Part shown: in pieces, positions 17,366 through 25,993 of the stretch
How the letters are laid out: the number at the start of each line of letters is the position of its first letter
How positions within the stretch are numbered: the first letter of the stretch is position 1
The notes under the pieces: generated by a model
Seen by the model: only the letters and a program-made list of their open reading frames with translations
Database searches by the model: none
Told to the model about the DNA's origin: nothing
Translations under genes and position numbers: made by a program
Assembly: GCA_963756545.1 (NCBI GenBank)
Contig: CAVWNY010000008.1
Span: forward strand, 682,001-746,000
Direction of reading: 5' to 3'
DNA length: 64,000 bases
Source: DATFDN01 sp963756545
Lineage (GTDB): Bacteria > Pseudomonadota > Alphaproteobacteria > Acetobacterales > Acetobacteraceae

Positions 17366-17531
17366 GCTCGCGCTCCCCTCCCGCCGGCCCCGCGCCCGCG
17401 TGCGCGCTGTTCTGTCGCAGCCGCGTCCCCCCCGCAAGGCGCGGGGCGGCGGAGGCGCGCGGGACGGCGTTGACGCCGGGCGTCGGACGCTCTTCGGTGG
17501 AGTTTCCCTTCTTTCGGACAGGAGGAACCCA

Positions 17532-18404
17532 ATGGTCGAGGCTCGTCGAATGGGACAGCGGATCGGAGCCGAGGTTCGGGGCGTCGATGTGCGGACGCTC
17601 GACGCCGCCGGCTTCGCGCCGATCTATCGAGCGTTTCTCGACTACAACGTGACCGTCATTCCCGATCAGAGCCTGACCGTCGAGGAATTCCTGCAATACA
17701 GCCGTCGATACGGCCGCATCCAGCCGCACCCCTCAAAGAGCACGCGCCACCCGGAGCTTCCGGAGATCACGGTGCTGGGCATCAACAAATTTACCCCCGA
17801 CGGAAAGCTGAACGAGGCGGTGTACCGGCGCGGCGCGGAGGGCTGGCATACCGACGGGGCCTATGACGACGAACCATTCAAGGCCACCCAGCTTTACGCG
17901 CTCGCGATCCCCGGATCGGGCGGCGATACGCTGTTTTCCGACATGTACGCCGCCTACGAGGCGTTGCCGGAACGGCTGAAGCAGCGTTTGCGGGGCGTAC
18001 GGGGCGCCTTCACCTACGGCGGACGAAAAGGCAGGCAGGCGCTGCTGAACGAAGAGGATAGGAACCGACGGCCAGCGTTCCATCCGATCGTTCGAACCCA
18101 TTCCGAAACAGGCCGCAGGTCGCTCTACTTCGATCCCGGCAAGATCCTGTTCATCGAAGGGGCCAAGGCTGGCGAGAGCGACGATCTGATCGAGGAGCTG
18201 ACCGGTTACATGATCCAGCCCGATGCCGGATACCGGCACAAGTGGCGGGTCGGGGACATCGTCATTTGGGACAACCGCTGCTCGGTGCATAAGGCCGCGG
18301 GCGACTATCCCCCCGAGGAGGACCGCATTCACTGGCGCGTGTCGATCAAGGAAAGCGGGGCGGAGAGGCAGATTGCCGCCGAGAACGCGCGAAGGGCCTT
18401 TTGA
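17532..18404 (+). CDS. TauD/TfdA-family Fe(II)/2-oxoglutarate dioxygenase
   Basis: A 290-residue protein. The iron triad is visible as His and Asp of WHTDGAY and the distal His of NRCSVHKAAGDY; the Arg that binds 2-oxoglutarate is in RIHWRVSI. These enzymes hydroxylate substrates such as taurine, sulfonates, 2,4-D or carnitine-like compounds; the substrate here is unknown. GGAGG stands 6 bases before the ATG. It is followed after 81 bases by an ABC importer operon, and co-function (import, then oxidation) is a reasonable inference. It is divergent from glcB. Confidence 0.87.
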   Translation: MVEARRMGQRIGAEVRGVDVRTLDAAGFAPIYRAFLDYNVTVIPDQSLTVEEFLQYSRRYGRIQPHPSKSTRHPELPEITVLGINKFTPDGKLNEAVYRRGAEGWHTDGAYDDEPFKATQLYALAIPGSGGDTLFSDMYAAYEALPERLKQRLRGVRGAFTYGGRKGRQALLNEEDRNRRPAFHPIVRTHSETGRRSLYFDPGKILFIEGAKAGESDDLIEELTGYMIQPDAGYRHKWRVGDIVIWDNRCSVHKAAGDYPPEEDRIHWRVSIKESGAERQIAAENARRAF

Positions 18405-18485
18405 TTCCCGCCCGAGCCTGGACAGCCGCGCCCCCGGCCCTCTATTCCCGCCCCGCGTCCAAGATCAAGCAACGGGAGAGGCGAC

Positions 18486-19676
18486 ATGACCGGTTTCAAC
18501 ACGTCCCGCCGCGGGCTGCTCGGCGGTCTCGCGGGACTGGGCGCGTTCGGCGCAATAAAAACCGCGGCAGCCGCGCCGGCGCTTCCGTCCTCGCCGATCG
18601 CGCTCAACGTCGTTGATGTCGGCGGCCAGCTTCAGCTCACCCAGCGCCCGATGGAGGTGTACCAGCGCGCCCATCCGAAGCTCGTCTCGCGCATCGCCTT
18701 CAGCCAGGCTCCGGCGCCCGAGCTGCCCGGCAAGCTCAAGGCCCAGCAGGCGGCCGGGCGTCTCGACATCGACCTCGTGCTCGGCGGCAACGACATCGTC
18801 TCCAACGGCGTCGATCAGAACATCTGGACGCCGCTGTTTCCCGACCACGCGGCGAGCCTCCCCGACCTGCAGAAAATTCTGGAGCCGGCGGCCTGGAACA
18901 TGCAGGGCATCGCGCAGGGGGAGGCGGTGTGCGTCGTGTTCTGCCCGGGCGGCCCGCTGCTCGAATACATGCCCGACCGCGTGAAGCAGCCGCCCACCAC
19001 CGCTGAGGATCTGCTCGCCTGGACGCGCGCCCACAAGAACCGCTTCCTCTACGCCCGCCCCGCCAATTCCGGCCCCGGCCGCGCCTTCATGATGGGGGTG
19101 CCGTACCTGCTCGGCGACAGCGACCCGAAGGACCCTGAAAAGGGATGGGACAAGACCTGGAGCTATCTCCGCGAACTCGGCAAGAATATCGAGTACTACC
19201 CGACCGGCACCACCGCGACGATGAAGGAATTGGCGGAGGGCTCGCGCGACATGATCGCGAGCCATGTCGGCTGGGACATCAACCCGCGGGTGCTCGGCGT
19301 CGTGCCCAAGGAGGCGCAGATCGCGACGCTCAAGGGCTTCCACTTCATCACCGACGCCCAGTACATGGCGATCCCCAAGGGCATCGCGCCGCAGCGCCTC
19401 GCGGTCCTGCTCGACTTCATCAGCTACATGCTGACCAAGCCGGCGCAGGCGTACACCTGGGACAAGGGCTATTTCTATCCCGGCCCCGCCGTGCGCGACG
19501 TACCGCTCAGCCTTGCGCCGCCCGATGACCAGGCGGCGATCAAGGAATACGGTCGCGGCGACTTCTATCCCAAGCTGTTCGCCGCCACGCCCATGAGCAC
19601 GCCGCTCGACGCGCAGAAGCTCGTCTATGCCTTCGAGCGATGGGACAAGCAGATCGGCGCCAACGTCGGCAAGTAG
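18486..19676 (+). CDS. Extracellular solute-binding protein (Tat-type signal)
   Basis: A 396-residue binding protein of the spermidine/putrescine/iron ABC family. The N-terminus has a twin-arginine signal (SRRGLLGG) followed by a hydrophobic stretch and an AAAAP cleavage-like site, so it is probably exported folded through Tat. The mature part shows the two-lobe pattern DLVLGGNDIV, PANSGPGRAFMMG and LLDFISYMLTKPAQAYTWDKGYFYPGPA. It is followed directly by its ATPase (ATG 1 base after the stop) and two permeases. The ligand cannot be inferred safely from sequence. Confidence 0.87.
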   Translation: MTGFNTSRRGLLGGLAGLGAFGAIKTAAAAPALPSSPIALNVVDVGGQLQLTQRPMEVYQRAHPKLVSRIAFSQAPAPELPGKLKAQQAAGRLDIDLVLGGNDIVSNGVDQNIWTPLFPDHAASLPDLQKILEPAAWNMQGIAQGEAVCVVFCPGGPLLEYMPDRVKQPPTTAEDLLAWTRAHKNRFLYARPANSGPGRAFMMGVPYLLGDSDPKDPEKGWDKTWSYLRELGKNIEYYPTGTTATMKELAEGSRDMIASHVGWDINPRVLGVVPKEAQIATLKGFHFITDAQYMAIPKGIAPQRLAVLLDFISYMLTKPAQAYTWDKGYFYPGPAVRDVPLSLAPPDDQAAIKEYGRGDFYPKLFAATPMSTPLDAQKLVYAFERWDKQIGANVGK

Positions 19677-19677
19677 G

Positions 19678-20742
19678 ATGGTCCTCGCCTCGCGCGACTT
19701 CCGTGCGCTCCGTCTCGACGGGATCAGCCGCGCCTTCGGCGCGCTGAATGCGTTGCGCGACGTTTCGCTGACTGTCGAGCGGGGCGAGTTCGTCGCCCTG
19801 CTCGGCCCGTCCGGTTGCGGCAAGTCCACCGCGCTCAACTGCGTCGCCGGCCTGCTGACCCTCACCGGCGGCTCGATCTGGCTTGATGATCGGCGCATCG
19901 ACACGCTCGGCCCGGAGGACCGCGGCTTCGCGATGGTGTTCCAGAACTACGCCCTGTTTCCGCACATGAGCGTGCGCCGCAACGTGGGCTTCGGCCTGGT
20001 GTCGCAACGCCGTCCCCGCGCCGAGATCGCGCGGAGGGTGGACGAGGCGCTGTCGCTGGTCCGTCTCACCACGCAGGCTGACAAGCCGCCCGGGCAGCTC
20101 TCGGGTGGCCAGCAGCAGCGTGTCGCGATCGCGCGCGCGATCGTGGTCGAACCGCCGCTCGTGCTGATGGACGAGCCGCTGTCGAACCTCGACGCCAAGC
20201 TGCGCCTGGAAATGCGCGCCGAGATCCGGCGCATCCACAACCTGCTCGGCTGCGCCACGGTTTATGTCACGCACGACCAGGACGAGGCGCTCTCGCTCGC
20301 CGACCGCGTCGTGGTGATGCGCGACGGCTCGGTGCGCCAGATCGGGGCGCCGGAAGACCTCTACGCCCGCCCCGCGCACCCCGACGTCGCCGAGTTCATG
20401 GGCTACCGCAACCTGATCCGCACGACCGCCCGGCCCGCGCTGAACGGGGTCGCAGTTACCATAGCCGGCGCGGAGATCATCGGCACGCCGGTGGGCGAGG
20501 CCTTCACCGGCCCCGCGACCGTCGCGATCCGGCCCGAGGATCTGGCAGCCGCCGCCGACGCGCCGATCGCCGCGATCGTGGAATCGGCCGAGTACCGCGG
20601 CCGCGATTTCGCCGGCATCGCCCGCGCCGCCGACGGCACCGACCTCCATTTCCGTACCGACACGAGGGTGCGGCCGGGCGAGGCCCTCCGCCTGGGCGCC
20701 CCCGCCGCGCGCGTGCTGGTGTACGCGGAGACGGGCGCATGA
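19678..20742 (+). CDS. ABC transporter ATP-binding protein (PotA/FbpC type)
   Basis: A 354-residue ATPase. The ATP-binding domain has Walker A GPSGCGKST, Q-loop MVFQNYALFPHM, signature LSGGQQQR, Walker B VLMDEPLSNLD and the switch His in VTHDQDEA. The C-terminal part (about 260-354) is a TOBE-type regulatory domain, typical of polyamine, iron and sugar importers of this class. The ATG follows the binding-protein stop by one base, and its stop overlaps the permease start as ATGA. Confidence 0.93.
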   Translation: MVLASRDFRALRLDGISRAFGALNALRDVSLTVERGEFVALLGPSGCGKSTALNCVAGLLTLTGGSIWLDDRRIDTLGPEDRGFAMVFQNYALFPHMSVRRNVGFGLVSQRRPRAEIARRVDEALSLVRLTTQADKPPGQLSGGQQQRVAIARAIVVEPPLVLMDEPLSNLDAKLRLEMRAEIRRIHNLLGCATVYVTHDQDEALSLADRVVVMRDGSVRQIGAPEDLYARPAHPDVAEFMGYRNLIRTTARPALNGVAVTIAGAEIIGTPVGEAFTGPATVAIRPEDLAAAADAPIAAIVESAEYRGRDFAGIARAADGTDLHFRTDTRVRPGEALRLGAPAARVLVYAETGA

Positions 20743-21671
20743 GCACCACCTCTCCCGCTCTGCGGGAGCGGTCGCCGCGCGTTAGCGCGGCGGGTGAGGG
20801 CCTGCCGCTGCGCGCCCGCCTGCGCGAACGCGGCCTCGACGGTGCCACGCTGCTCGTGCTTCCCGCCGTGCTCCTGGTCATGGCCTTGTTCGTCTATCCG
20901 TTCCTCTACGGCCTCTATCTCTCGTTCACGCCTATGAAGGGCGGCGCGCTCGCCAATTACGCGCGCTTCTTCGCCGATCCGTTCCTCTATAACACCATCG
21001 CCACTACTCTCATCATTGCCGCCCCGGTCACGCTCCTGAACGTCGCCGCCGCGGTCCCGGTCGCGCTGCGCGTGCGCCTGATGCGGCGCCAACGGCTCAT
21101 CACAGCCATCCTCGTCATCCCGATCACGCTCGGAACCGTGCTGGTGGCTGAGGGCCTGCTCACCTATCTCGGCCCGATCGGCTGGGTGAACCGCGTGCTG
21201 CTCGGCGCGGGCCTCGTCGCACACCCCATCCGGCTGGTCCACAACTACTGGGGCGTGTTTCTCTCGCTCGTCATCACCGGCTTTCCGTTCACCTTCCTGC
21301 TCGTGCTGTCCTACGTTTCGGGGATAGACCCGTCGCTGGAGAACGCGGCTGCCGTGCTCGGCGCGCGGGCACGCGCGCGGTTCCGGCGTATCCTGCTGCC
21401 GCTGCTGGTGCCGGGTCTGACCATCACGCTGGCGCTGTCGTTCGTGCAGGCGTTCTCGGTGTTTCCCTCCGCAGTCCTGCTCGGCGCGCCGGCCGGGCCG
21501 ACGCGGGTCATCTCCATCGCCGCCTATCAGGCCGCGTTCGAGCAGTACGACTACTCGATGGCCTCGGCGATCGCCATGCTGATGGCAGCCGTGCAGGTGC
21601 TGATCGTCGTGGCGCTGCTGGCGTTGCGCGGGCTGGTCTATCGCGGTCCCGCCGCGACCGGGAAGGGCTGA
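20739..21671 (+). CDS. ABC transporter permease (first subunit)
   Basis: A 310-residue inner-membrane permease of the spermidine/iron type with about six helices and the EAA loop ENAAAVLGARARARFRRILLPLLVPG that docks the ATPase. The first 30 residues are unusual: a palindromic DNA repeat (20752-20792) begins four codons after the start and is translated into the peptide LRERSPRVSAAGEG before the first membrane helix. The start is secure because the ATG overlaps the ATPase stop (ATGA). The related permease at 21671 lacks such an extension. Confidence 0.9.
   Translation: MSTTSPALRERSPRVSAAGEGLPLRARLRERGLDGATLLVLPAVLLVMALFVYPFLYGLYLSFTPMKGGALANYARFFADPFLYNTIATTLIIAAPVTLLNVAAAVPVALRVRLMRRQRLITAILVIPITLGTVLVAEGLLTYLGPIGWVNRVLLGAGLVAHPIRLVHNYWGVFLSLVITGFPFTFLLVLSYVSGIDPSLENAAAVLGARARARFRRILLPLLVPGLTITLALSFVQAFSVFPSAVLLGAPAGPTRVISIAAYQAAFEQYDYSMASAIAMLMAAVQVLIVVALLALRGLVYRGPAATGKG
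20750..20792. repeat. Palindromic repeat at permease N-terminus
   Basis: Two hairpins in series: CTCCCGC (20752-20758) with GCGGGAG (20762-20768), and CGCCGCGC (20773-20780) with GCGCGGCG (20785-20792) around a GTTA loop. The element starts about 11 bases after the start codon and is read in frame. The copy at 44.65-44.75 kb encodes a similar peptide (LRERS...SAGEGL). Confidence 0.75.
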
Positions 21672-22501
21672 TGCAGCGCGAGGCGACGCTTGGCGGCCGT
21701 GCCTGGGCCTTCGGCGTGTGGGCGGTCACCGGGTTCTTCGTGTTGAACCTGTTCGCCATGATCGCGGCGGTGGTGGTGAACTCCTTCGGCACGCGCTGGT
21801 TCGCGACCTGGCTGCCGGCCGGCTACACCGCGCGCTGGTACGCGCTCGTGTGGGACGAGTTCCAGCTTCCCGACATCCTCATCGTGACGGCCGAGGTCGT
21901 CGGCGTCGTCGTCGTGCTGTCGGGCGTGCTCGGCGTGCCGGCCGCTTACGCGATGGCGCGTCGAAACTTCCCCGGCAAACGCGCGGTGATGCTGCTATTC
22001 CTGCTGCCGCTTCTGGTGCCGCCCTTCACCTACGGCATCCCGCTCGCGACCGTGCTCTATCAGGCGCATCTCGCGGGCACGATCTGGGGCGTGATCCTGG
22101 CCAACCTCGTGCCCACCGTGCCGTTCGTCATCCTCATCATGATACCGTTCATCGAGCAGATCGACCCGCGCGTGGAAGCCGCCGCCCGCGTGTTCGGCGC
22201 GCGCACCCCGCGCCTGTTCGCCCGCATCCTCGTCCCGCTCCTCGCACCGGGCATCCTGTCGGCGCTGCTGCTGGTGCTGGTCCGCACCATCGCGATGTTC
22301 GAGCTGACCTTCCTCACCGCCGGGCCGACCAGCCAAACCCTCGTCGTGGCGCTCTATTACGCGGTGTTCGCCGCCGGCGTGCGCCCCGGCCAGTCGATTG
22401 ACGCGATGGCGGTCGTGTACATGGCCGCGACTTTGGTCTGGCTGCTGGTGACCCTGCGCTTCGTCAGCCCGACGCAGATCGTGGGCCGGGCGAGGCGTTG
22501 A
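21671..22501 (+). CDS. ABC transporter permease (second subunit)
   Basis: A 276-residue permease, the PotC/second-subunit counterpart, with six predicted helices. The EAA loop is VEAAARVFGARTPRLFARILVPLLAPG. Its ATG shares one base with the TGA of the first permease, and its own stop overlaps the next gene as TTGA, so all are translated from one message. With the binding protein and ATPase it completes the importer. Confidence 0.92.
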   Translation: MQREATLGGRAWAFGVWAVTGFFVLNLFAMIAAVVVNSFGTRWFATWLPAGYTARWYALVWDEFQLPDILIVTAEVVGVVVVLSGVLGVPAAYAMARRNFPGKRAVMLLFLLPLLVPPFTYGIPLATVLYQAHLAGTIWGVILANLVPTVPFVILIMIPFIEQIDPRVEAAARVFGARTPRLFARILVPLLAPGILSALLLVLVRTIAMFELTFLTAGPTSQTLVVALYYAVFAAGVRPGQSIDAMAVVYMAATLVWLLVTLRFVSPTQIVGRARR

Positions 22502-23151
22502 GGCGGCAGGACGTCGTCCTCGGCCTGCTGTCGCTCGTCGCCGGCGGGATCGACGTGCTGAGTTATCTCGCGTTGGGCGTGTTCACCTCCGCGATGAGCG
22601 GCAACACGATCGTGCTTGGGCTGGCGCTCGGGGAAGGGAACTTGGCCGAGGCGGCGAATTCGCTCCTGGCATTCGTTGGCTATATCCTGGGTGTGGCGGC
22701 GGCGACGCCCCTCGGGTCATCGAGGGTTGATGAAGACGGTAGCCGCGCCCGTCATCGCGTGCTGCTGGCCGAGGCCGTGCTGCTGGCTGCCTTTGCCGCG
22801 CTGTGGGCCGTGCGCGTTGGGATACCGGGGTTCCCGTCGTTCCGGCGCGAATTGATCCTGCTGGCCGGCGCCGGTATGGGATTGCAGGCGGCGGTAGCGC
22901 GGAAGATGAACGTGCCGGGTATCAACACGGTCGTCTTCACCAGCACGCTGACCGCCATCGTGGGCGCACTGGCCGACGCTGCCTTCCGCCGGGCGCCCCG
23001 GCGAGTCCAGCCCCAGACTTGGCGCCAGATCGGCGCTTTCGTTCTGTACTTGGCGAGCGCGGTGGGAATCGGCGCACTCAGCTTGCACAACGCGACGCTC
23101 GCCGCCGTGCCGCCGTTCGCCTGCGTGCTGCTTGCCTTGCTGCTGACCTAG
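22498..23151 (+). CDS. DUF1275 (YoaK-family) membrane protein
   Basis: A 217-residue protein with about six membrane helices. The family pattern GGIDVLSYLALGVFTSAMSGNT near the start and GLQAAVARKMNVPGINTVVFTSTLT in the middle match DUF1275. Function is not established for the family. It probably starts with TTG at 22498, overlapping the permease stop as TTGA, which supports translational coupling to the ABC importer operon. Confidence 0.85.
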   Translation: MRRQDVVLGLLSLVAGGIDVLSYLALGVFTSAMSGNTIVLGLALGEGNLAEAANSLLAFVGYILGVAAATPLGSSRVDEDGSRARHRVLLAEAVLLAAFAALWAVRVGIPGFPSFRRELILLAGAGMGLQAAVARKMNVPGINTVVFTSTLTAIVGALADAAFRRAPRRVQPQTWRQIGAFVLYLASAVGIGALSLHNATLAAVPPFACVLLALLLT

Positions 23152-23191
23152 TCGCCCTGACGCACCCGGTGCCGGCCGGAATGAGACGGCC

Positions 23192-23473
23192 TCAGCCCAC
23201 CGCCACATCCTCCCAGAACCCAAAGCGCCCGCCGACATTGGCCATCCTCGGCTGCGGCGCCTCATAGGACCAGGCGTTGCGCGCATGACGCTCCCCGTCG
23301 ATCACCACATCGTAGAACTGCACACCGTGCGGGCAGGCGCGATCGGAGTCGGTTTTCTCGGCTTTTTCCAGCCGATCCATGCGCACCGCCGCGCGCGGGA
23401 AGTAGTGATACCCGCCACATTCGACGACGTCGGCGCTGCTGGCGATCACTTGGCCGTTCAGGACTGCCTTCAT
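23192..23473 (-). CDS. DUF427 domain protein
   Basis: A 93-residue protein with the DUF427 pattern: KAVLNGQVIASS, VECGGYHYFPRAAV, KTDSDRACPHGVQFYDVVIDG and NAWSYEAPQPRM. Crystal structures in this family show a beta-barrel (beta-tent) fold without a settled activity. AAGGA stands 9-12 bases before the ATG at 23471-23473. It is the last gene of the leftward Rieske dioxygenase group, 98 bases after the 62-residue gene. Confidence 0.85.
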   Translation of the reverse strand: MKAVLNGQVIASSADVVECGGYHYFPRAAVRMDRLEKAEKTDSDRACPHGVQFYDVVIDGERHARNAWSYEAPQPRMANVGGRFGFWEDVAVG

Positions 23474-23571
23474 CTGCTGGTTCCTTGTTGTCGCATTCCG
23501 CTGTGGTCGCAAGCTCGCCACGCGTTTCTATCGCTCAGCCGGGTCCGCCGCTACTCCCGCAGCGGCGTTGC

Positions 23572-23760
23572 CTACAGCAGCTCGACAATGTCGGCGGCGT
23601 GGCAAAGCTCCTCCTCGCCCGCGACGCCCTTGCCCGCCGGCGCCTCGATCAGACGCACGCGCAGCCACTCGCCGTCGCCCAGGTTGCCCACCACCTCGGC
23701 GACGATCCCGCCGGCGATGCGAAGCCTCGCCCCGTTCTGGATTTCCGCGAGTTCGATCAC
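23572..23760 (-). CDS. Small conserved-looking hypothetical protein
   Basis: A 62-residue acidic protein, short strands with glycine turns (NGARLRIAGGIVAEVVGNLGDG) suggesting a small beta-barrel. It lies in the same direction between the dioxygenase beta subunit (16 bases upstream) and the DUF427 gene, so it is probably co-transcribed. No family was recognised. Its codon use matches its neighbours and no competing frame is better, which supports it as real. Confidence 0.6.
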   Translation of the reverse strand: MIELAEIQNGARLRIAGGIVAEVVGNLGDGEWLRVRLIEAPAGKGVAGEEELCHAADIVELL

Positions 23761-23776
23761 CTTGGCTCCCGCAGTC

Positions 23777-24325
23777 TCAAAAGAACACCGTCAGGTTCTT
23801 CGCCAAAAGCACGTTCTGCTCCAGCACGATTTCGCGCCGCGCGATGCGCCAGCCGTCGCCCTCGCGCCGCAGCGTGTCTGTCCGCCGCCCGATGAATGTG
23901 TAGTTCTCATACTCCACCCGGTTCTGATGCACCAGGAAGCGGCATCGCGCGACCACCTCGCGCGCATCCTCCGCCGACGGCTCGGCGCGCAGCAGACGCA
24001 CGCCCGTCACCATGTGGCACACGCGCGACAGCGGCTCCTCGGCATAGTGCACGCCGGTCAGGATCTGTTCGACGCGCTTGCCCAGCGTCCATTTGTCCTC
24101 GTCGAACCAGCTGATGCCCTCGCCCTGACGCGTGTTCTCGCGCTCGGCGTGCTGGCCGAACTTCACGTTGCGACGGATCGGCATGAAGTAGACGAGATCG
24201 TCGGCCAGAAGGTCGAGCCAGTCCTTAAATCGCCGCTCGTCCAGAAGGTCCGCCTCGCGGTAGAGGAACTCCGCCACGTCCTGCGTCAGCTCCCGCCACG
24301 TCCGCGCCGCGACGGTCGCGCTCAT
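23777..24325 (-). CDS. Aromatic-ring-hydroxylating dioxygenase, beta subunit
   Basis: A 182-residue NTF2-fold small subunit. Family features are the N-terminal EFLYREADLLDERRFKDWLDLL, the central VCHMVTGVRLL and the C-terminal LARREIVLEQNVLLAKNLTVFF-type strand region. Beta subunits hold the alpha3beta3 hexamer together and do not carry the iron. The ATG overlaps the alpha-subunit stop as ATGA, so they are translated together. Confidence 0.92.
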   Translation of the reverse strand: MSATVAARTWRELTQDVAEFLYREADLLDERRFKDWLDLLADDLVYFMPIRRNVKFGQHAERENTRQGEGISWFDEDKWTLGKRVEQILTGVHYAEEPLSRVCHMVTGVRLLRAEPSAEDAREVVARCRFLVHQNRVEYENYTFIGRRTDTLRREGDGWRIARREIVLEQNVLLAKNLTVFF

Positions 24326-25668
24326 TCGGCGGCTTCCCGCATGTCCGCGCGGCCAAGCAACGTCGCCCAGTCCGCGCCCTGCAGATAGGTGCGATACCGC
24401 TTGTAGTAGTTGCGCGCGTTCTGCTCGGTGATCTGCACGCTGACATCGCCCGCCAGCGTGGCGTCGGGCCCGTGGGCGCCGATCGACTGCTGATAGTTGA
24501 ACGGATAGCGCCGCGCGATCGTGCCGGTGCTGGAGGCGGTCGCGTACAGCCAGTTCTCCATGTCGTCTTGTTCCGTCATCCCAGCCGGTCCGGAATAGCG
24601 CATGTAGAACCGGCGCAGCACGTCCTTCACCTCGGCCGGCGCGTCGGCGTCAACCAGAAAGAAGCGGCACGCCTCGGTCTCGGCGGTCCCGTGCGGATGC
24701 CACACGCAGATGCCGCGCGGCTGGCGGCCGTGGAACGAGGCGTTGGGAAAGATCGTGCCGGTGAACGGCAGCAGCCGCGCGCCCTCGCCGAGGCGGCGGC
24801 GGCGCTCGTGGTAGCAATGCCGAAAGTACTCCTCGACGATCGGATGCTGCTGGTAGCTCGGCACGTACTCGGCGTCCGGCTCCTGCATGAAGCTGTGCAC
24901 GCCGTGACCCTGTGGGAAGCTCACCCAGACATGGTGCGCACGCTCGTACTCGTTGTCGCGTCGCCCCTTCTTGCCGCGCTGCGCGCTGGGGCCGATGCCG
25001 ATCATGTCCACCGAGCGGTGGCTGGTGTTGTGGTAGGTGTCGCCGAGGAAGTTCTCGGCCGCGAACTTCCAGTTGGCGGGGAAGACCCATTTGTGGACGC
25101 CGATCACCTCCGACCCGCCGGGCCGGCCGTCGCGGCAATCCAGCGCCTGGTCCAGATGCTCCTTCGCGTCGCCCAGGTAGTCCATGAATTCCGGCGCCGC
25201 CGCGTCCCACGAAGCCCAGACGGTGCCCTTGTAGGTGGCGAGCCGCGGCACCTCGATCAGCGACCAGTCCTCGCGCTGCAACGTGCCGTCGTAGAGCGTG
25301 CGATACAGCGGCACGCCTTGCAGCCGCCCGTCCGTGGTGTAGCTCCAGCTGTGATACGGGCAGACGAACAGCGACGTGTTGCCCTGCTCGTAGCGGCAGA
25401 CCTTCATGCCGCGATGCCGGCAGGAGTTCAGGAAGACGTGGATCGCGCCCCGCTCATCGCGGCACAGGATCACCCCGCCGTCGCCCATGCGGCTGGTATA
25501 GAAGTCGCCCGGTTTTGGAATAAGGCTCTCGTGGCCGACGAACAGCCACGCACGGGTGAACAGGGTGTCCAGCTCGGCGCGGTGCAGGTCCGACGAGACG
25601 AAGATCTCCCGGCTGATCATTCCGCGATCGACGTCGATCATGGCATCCAGCGGCAGAGTGGAGCGCAT
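24322..25668 (-). CDS. Aromatic-ring-hydroxylating dioxygenase, Rieske alpha subunit
   Basis: A 448-residue large subunit. The Rieske [2Fe-2S] ligands are in CRHRG and CPYHSW (about residues 80-105). The mononuclear iron site is in NFLGDTYHNTSHRSVD with Asp/His/His, and a later Asp in the C-terminal half. It should cis-dihydroxylate or otherwise oxygenate an aromatic acid; the substrate is unknown. A strong GGAGAGG ribosome-binding site precedes the ATG at 25666-25668. No ferredoxin or reductase gene is nearby, so electrons must come from proteins encoded elsewhere. Confidence 0.93.
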   Translation of the reverse strand: MRSTLPLDAMIDVDRGMISREIFVSSDLHRAELDTLFTRAWLFVGHESLIPKPGDFYTSRMGDGGVILCRDERGAIHVFLNSCRHRGMKVCRYEQGNTSLFVCPYHSWSYTTDGRLQGVPLYRTLYDGTLQREDWSLIEVPRLATYKGTVWASWDAAAPEFMDYLGDAKEHLDQALDCRDGRPGGSEVIGVHKWVFPANWKFAAENFLGDTYHNTSHRSVDMIGIGPSAQRGKKGRRDNEYERAHHVWVSFPQGHGVHSFMQEPDAEYVPSYQQHPIVEEYFRHCYHERRRRLGEGARLLPFTGTIFPNASFHGRQPRGICVWHPHGTAETEACRFFLVDADAPAEVKDVLRRFYMRYSGPAGMTEQDDMENWLYATASSTGTIARRYPFNYQQSIGAHGPDATLAGDVSVQITEQNARNYYKRYRTYLQGADWATLLGRADMREAAE

Positions 25669-25993
25669 GTCCCTCTCCTTGCCCGGTATCGGGCGGCGCG
25701 GCGAGAGTGTGGCGCGGACTGCGTCGGGTCTCAAGCTGGTGCGCATGATTGTGTCGGGGACTCGTGAGGCGTCCGCCTCTCGCAAGCGTAAGCTATCGTA
25801 TTGTTCATGGCCTGTTCTGGAAGGCGGCGGACGCGGACGGCAGCCCGCGCGGCCATGCATCTAGTTTCGCACGTCACTGACAACACGGTGGTCCGTCGAG
25901 TGCGTCGGAACCCGAGACCCGGCCCACTTGCCCGGTTGATCGCGCCCCGCCGGCGTGCGACTTTCCGAACGACAACCCGCAAGCGGGGGGACC
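25669..25993. promoter_or_regulatory. Divergent intergenic region with a dyad
   Basis: A 325-base gap between the divergent dioxygenase and cinA-like genes. No convincing gene is seen in it. It holds a 20-bp dyad at 25763-25782 (CGTGAGGCG and CGCCTCTCG, 8 of 9 paired, 2-base spacer), a possible operator for the dioxygenase operon. No confident -35/-10 pair was identified. Confidence 0.35.

Noticed and set aside
14984..17473. An 829-codon plus-strand frame across malate synthase
   Set aside because: It is the shadow of glcB; malate synthase G is conserved along its whole length on the other strand.
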